The notes beneath the pieces were generated by a model. It was not told the origin of the DNA. It saw only the letters and a program-made list of their open reading frames with translations, and searched no databases. Shown one piece after another: positions 60,001 through 64,000 of a DNA stretch of 64,000 nucleotides; positions within the stretch are counted from its first letter, which is position 1, and every line of letters starts with the position of its first letter. The stretch lies in the NCBI GenBank assembly GCA_942159475.1, contig OW804096.1, positions 101,654,194-101,718,193 of the forward strand. Direction: 5' to 3'. This DNA is from Sthenelais limicola. Its lineage: Eukaryota > Annelida > Polychaeta > Phyllodocida > Sigalionidae. The position numbers and the translations under genes were made by a program.

Positions 60001-61382
60001 CTCCCTCCCTCCTCCCGTGGCTAGTCGCATTAAAATCGTTTCGTTTTTGTGTTAAATTTGTGCGGGAACCATCGCCGGTTCCGCACATAATATTATTATA
60101 TGCTGTGTGGTGGAATCCCCGCTGCTATGACGTCATTACGAGCGTGTTACCGAAGTTTACATGAGTGCGAAGCTGATGTCATGCCGAGTGTTACCGAAGA
60201 TGCCATGTGGCCATACGCAGGGTTAAATATCTGTTCATCCTTTAGCATATAGGGGTCGGGGAATCGGTTATTTCTCACTTATTATACCTGAAAGACCATG
60301 TAGTATTGGAAGTAATCTCTGTGTATATGTTTTCCCTGGGCCTGGAGACATTGTTTCTGGCGATGGGATGCCGGGAAGTAGCAGTTTCACACGATCGAAC
60401 CAGAGTCGAGTTATTAGCTGGTAGTGCTAAATAAAGGGGGCGTGGTTAAAATCTTAAGCGGTATGACCTATAGGCCATAAATATGGCCACTTTTGACGCC
60501 TCTTCGTCTAGTGGCGATGAGCAGGACCAAATGATTTTTGGTATTAAGGGCGGGCATTGAGGGAACTAAATAAACATCTCTAGACTATATGTCATCATAT
60601 TTGTCTAATAATAGCCTCATGTATTGTATAGTTTAGAAGCAATCCTATCACTGACGCCAATATTATTATATTATTAATCGATTTGAATGCAGAATGCCTA
60701 TAAAAACGCTTATTGTCAGCGGCGGTCATCTCTGCATATTTTTCTGAACATGTAGGAAATAAAAACATTTAAAAAAAATATGTCTTGATACTAACCGTAA
60801 GAACTGATCATGGTTTTATATGCTGGCTTGAGTCCAACATCGTGAAATTTGACTGCTTCCCTATATCGAACCTTTCCAGAGCTAAGCAAATCGTACGTTT
60901 CGTAAGTGCCGGGTTTTACTGGAACAATTTCTGTGCCTTCTTTATCGTGAACCAAATCTGTGAGACCTGGAAAATATGTTATCAATGGCGTCATTAATAA
61001 AATCATTTAAATGTATTCATAGCATGCCCATAGTTAAGACCGACATAATTGTAAAAATATTTTATAGAATTAGTTAGGTATGTGAGACGTAACGTTTCTT
61101 ACTACAACATTTTTTCAATTATTAATTTTGAGGTAATGACAAACCTTTAGCCTCTGAGCACACCGCCAAGAATCCATCTTCTGTATAGAGTCTGAATGAA
61201 GGCCTCACGCCGTATGTATCCCTACCGATGTAGACTTTTCTCTCTGCCACATCAAGCAGAATGAAGGCGAACACACCGTCCAAGTGCTTCGCTGCAAAGT
61301 CGATACCCCCCTTGTTGTAAAGATGCAGAATGGACTCACCGTCACACTCTGTCTCATATCCAAAGTCAAAGACTTTCCTATT
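57054..61382 (-). CDS. ASNS: asparagine synthetase (glutamine-hydrolysing), last 8 coding exons
   Basis: ASNS makes asparagine from aspartate, ATP and glutamine in the cytosol. Minus-strand exons: 61382-61145, 60966-60796, 59246-59154, 58983-58856, 58630-58504, 58220-58013, 57785-57548, 57254-57054. Phases agree, giving 467 residues plus stop, against 561 in human. Visible: [11 protein letters not shown] and GRDTYGVRP of the glutaminase domain; the synthetase ATP-pyrophosphatase loop SGGLDSS, which spans the splice between 59154 and 58983; [41 protein letters not shown]; and the terminal [14 protein letters not shown]. The first about 90 residues, with the catalytic Cys and the CGIWALFG start, were not found in 61383-64000. 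They are presumably in exon(s) right of the window. The gene converges on COASY. Confidence 0.97.
59480..59506. repeat. perfect palindrome acacatgcctca/tgaggcatgtgt
   Basis: A 12-bp arm palindrome around 'g' in the 1.5-kb ASNS intron 59247-60795. The rest of that intron shows no exon. The open frame 59693-59911 has no recognisable protein. Confidence 0.6.
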
Positions 61383-64000
61383 CTGAAAGTAAATTCATAT
61401 GGATAAGGTACCCATAATGCGCATTACCTCACCACATATGGCAATTTGGAGGCTTTCATTCATAACTTGTTCATAGGCGTTTGCTAAGTTTTAGCACCTT
61501 TTCCATGCATGTGGGTTGGTTATGCATTTGTTTGTGGAAGCATAGAGCAACAAGTAAAGCTGCACCAACTATTTGAACTTGGGCTATACGTGAATGTCAT
61601 GGTAGTAAAACGTGTGTAAATGCCTTTATTATTTTAGGGTGGATGACCGTAAAGTTTTGTGATCATGTCTGTTGCAATACACGTATACAGGCTTATAGTT
61701 CCCCTGGCCCAGAGCACATTGAATTTAATGAGTAATTTACATGATTTTTTAAGGTTTCCCCCGCCGAAGGCGGTACGAGCGCCTTTGGCGCTCGTACTGG
61801 GAAACCTTATATAGGTTCCAGTTTTTGCCTGTCCAGCCTGTTCTTTGCGCGTCTGCGTTGCCCCCTTATAAGGAAATCACGATTCTGCCGATGCCCACCT
61901 TAATTTCTGACGCACTTGCGTACACATCGCGGTGATTTTACGCTCCCGCAAATTGATAAAAATCGCTATTTCTACTCAAAATAAATTGCCAAAAACATGA
62001 AATTCAGAAAGAGCATACTTTTCTACCCCAAAATATGTGTTTATATCAAGGTCAGTAGGCCTAAGTAAACAAAAAGATCGCCAAAGTAGGCCTACATTAT
62101 TGAGTCAGGCTGTAAGAAAATGTACACTTCGCCTGCACCATTCCTCTCTGATTTGAGAAAGAAATGAGGTTCAAAATACAGTTTTACATAACCAAGCAGA
62201 TTCGTTCAATCAATGTCACACCAAATATACTCTAGTATAGCTAGTATTTGTCATTTTTCAGAGTAAATTAGCAAGATTTACTAAATGTGTAGATACTGGT
62301 TTGTACATTTTCTGACGACCTGACCCATTGGGTTGTGGCAGGCACATCGCAGGGAAATATTTCTCTGTGCCTACTTGATAACTCGGGCTTGACTCCACTG
62401 ACAAAATCCGATCGTCGTGCAAAACTGGCTTGTCTAATATGGCATTCTAAGGTATTAATAGGCCTATATGAAATAATTACTTAACCCTATACCCCAAAAA
62501 AACAGGAGGTCTCCCACTGAAACGGGAGGTCTGTCAGCTCTGTCAGCCAGATAAGCTGAGATTGAACGAAATTATTTCCTTGTAGGCTAGGCCTAGGCCC
62601 TATAGTTAGCGCCAGTCTAACTCTAGTATGGTGACGGCCGTACTAGAGTTAGAGAGCAATGCCTTCAAACAATGTTCAAAAAGGCGGGGATCCAGAAAGC
62701 ATACCGCTGGATTGGGTTGTGTGGGAATCTGACTTTTAGGCTAGTTGCTTGTATAAATAAAGAAAAACAGTTGCCGACGAACTCCCGTCCCCGGTCCCGT
62801 CCACCCAGCTGCCCCATTCTCTACCACCTCCACCCCATCCCCACCCCCAGCGCTGCTCAGTGCGTACGCACTGAACAGCGCCTCTACCAACTGCACTGGG
62901 AGCTGGGAGCGCTGGTAGTGGCTACCATAGAGCGCATGTGGTGGCGAGTGCATGTACTAAAGGGCGGCAATGGGCGCTTGGTACAAATCATAACACAGCA
63001 ATCGAACGTGGTAAATGGGGTTATATCTTCTTTTCTGGACAATATTGTTCCAGTAATCACTGACTAATTACGTTGCTTACTAATATACGGTAGGAGTAAG
63101 CACGGAGAATAACCTCAATAAGCATGTATTTGGTGGGCAGAGACAGCTATAAATGTCGTTCTAGGTATATAGGCGTTTGACCGTGATAACGGGTTCGACT
63201 GCTCTTTTTCTTCAGATTCTGCCATTGGCAAGCTTCTTACAGAAGCGGTAGTCGTGGGGAGTCCAGAAAATGAACGCACAAGAATAGGATGTCTGACATA
63301 GGTTTTGCATGGTTAGTTTAGTGAGACTAAATTTGTTATTTCGAAGGTCGTTGGTACCGATAATAATCAAATCTTTTAAAATTATGGTTTCGGCGATTGT
63401 GGAGCCGGGAAGACCCGGCTAATCTTCGACACTGGAAACGAGTAGACTCGGTGTTTTGCTTGACGATGTCTGCAGGCGTCTGGCTCCGCCACCAGACCCC
63501 AGCAGACAATGATACTTTAGCAGAAGAATCAATATTTCGTTACCTTTTTAATGGAATAATCGCAGAGTTTCTACATGGAATATGACCGCAGTGAGTGGCA
63601 CCACTGTCACGTTGTTTTGTTTCTGCCAGGCAGAAGTGTCTGACCGGAAGACTCCTCTTGGAGCTCTTGGTGGTGGTGTGTGGGAAGGTATGTAAAGCGG
63701 GACGTTACATTACGTACTCCTCACGCTGTGAGTCTAGTGTTTCTATCGGTGGGTCTCGAGTACCCTCGAGTACCCATTCACGGCAATGTTAACGTAAGTT
63801 ACACGAAGATTGTCATTTACTTGTGTCCATTTCGGTTAAACTGACTTAACTCAAGTATAGCTTTGTTATTTTGCTGGCTATTGATGTGCGTGGATGGATA
63901 CGTTTGTAGGAAAATAAGTGCGAGAAACCAAAATAAAGCCCATGAGTCACCCTCTGTATTTCGCTGTACAGTTATGGCGCTGCGGTCGTAGTGTTTCAGA
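61383..64000. other. ASNS upstream intron or flank; no exon recognised
   Basis: I searched the minus strand for CGIWA, HRGPD and CYNGEIYNH-type codons and found none. Plus-strand frames (62672-63067, 63397-63585, 63595-63792) do not resemble known proteins. A 58-bp three-armed hairpin (61751-61808) and a short inverted repeat around 'ctaactctagta' (about 62616-62652) are the main structures. Confidence 0.5.
61751..61808. repeat. 58-bp inverted repeat with two internal hairpins
   Basis: The outer stem AAGGTTTCCC / GGGAAACCTT encloses CCGCC-GAA-GGCGG and then TACGAGCGCC-TTT-GGCGCTCGTA. Written as single strand it is a three-way junction. The CCGAAGG apex resembles the apices of the hairpins at 32.6 and 33.7 kb. 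Confidence 0.8.

Noticed and set aside
62672..63067. 131-codon plus-strand ORF right of ASNS
   Set aside because: No recognisable domain; contains a Pro-rich low-complexity stretch and no splice or Kozak support.
1..64000. CRISPR arrays, bacterial operons, tRNA or rRNA genes
   Set aside because: No regularly spaced identical repeats with unique spacers, no Shine-Dalgarno-led gene chains, and no convincing A-box/B-box pair or cloverleaf seen on either strand by eye.

Overview
This is a piece of an animal nuclear genome, AT-rich and heavily colonised by short inverted-repeat elements. Genes are split into small exons (about 80-265 bp) with GT..AG introns, and no bacterial signals are present. 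The genes are animal-type (KIF14 kinesin, bifunctional COASY, vertebrate-like ASNS, a multi-CUB/LDLa membrane protein). The exon sizes and the mixture of MITEs, LINEs and a tyrosine-recombinase relic suggest a marine invertebrate, possibly a non-vertebrate deuterostome. That placement is inference, and I cannot name the species.

Layout. (1) 1-13.25 kb: the 5' half of a KIF14-type kinesin on the minus strand; seven coding exons are visible and the gene runs off the left edge. (2) About 13.3-14.2 kb: a likely shared promoter region between KIF14 and a divergent plus-strand gene. (3) 14.18-34.42 kb: a plus-strand gene that I can splice completely, in phase, into about 947 residues: signal peptide, seven CUB or CUB-like modules, one LDLa module, one membrane span and a short tail with a YxxL-type motif. 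Its first intron holds a 3.5 kb element with long inverted repeats around a decayed ORF. (4) 34.4-48.4 kb: about 14 kb without a gene, holding MITEs, two LINE fragments, minisatellites and a duplicated block in which one copy preserves the empty insertion site of a MITE found in the other. (5) 48.41-56.68 kb: complete COASY, nine coding exons, plus strand. (6) 57.05-61.38 kb: ASNS on the minus strand, the last eight coding exons; the N-terminal glutaminase exon or exons lie beyond the right edge or were not found. COASY and ASNS converge with stop codons 373 bp apart.

The genes are functionally unrelated housekeeping and surface genes (mitosis/cytokinesis, adhesion or receptor, coenzyme A synthesis, asparagine synthesis). 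The most interesting parts are the reconstructed CUB protein with two competing first exons, the long-TIR element carrying a decayed protein of a multicopy invertebrate family, and hairpin repeats whose stems differ between copies but stay self-complementary. All exon models were made by reading splice sites and frames by eye; no search was run.
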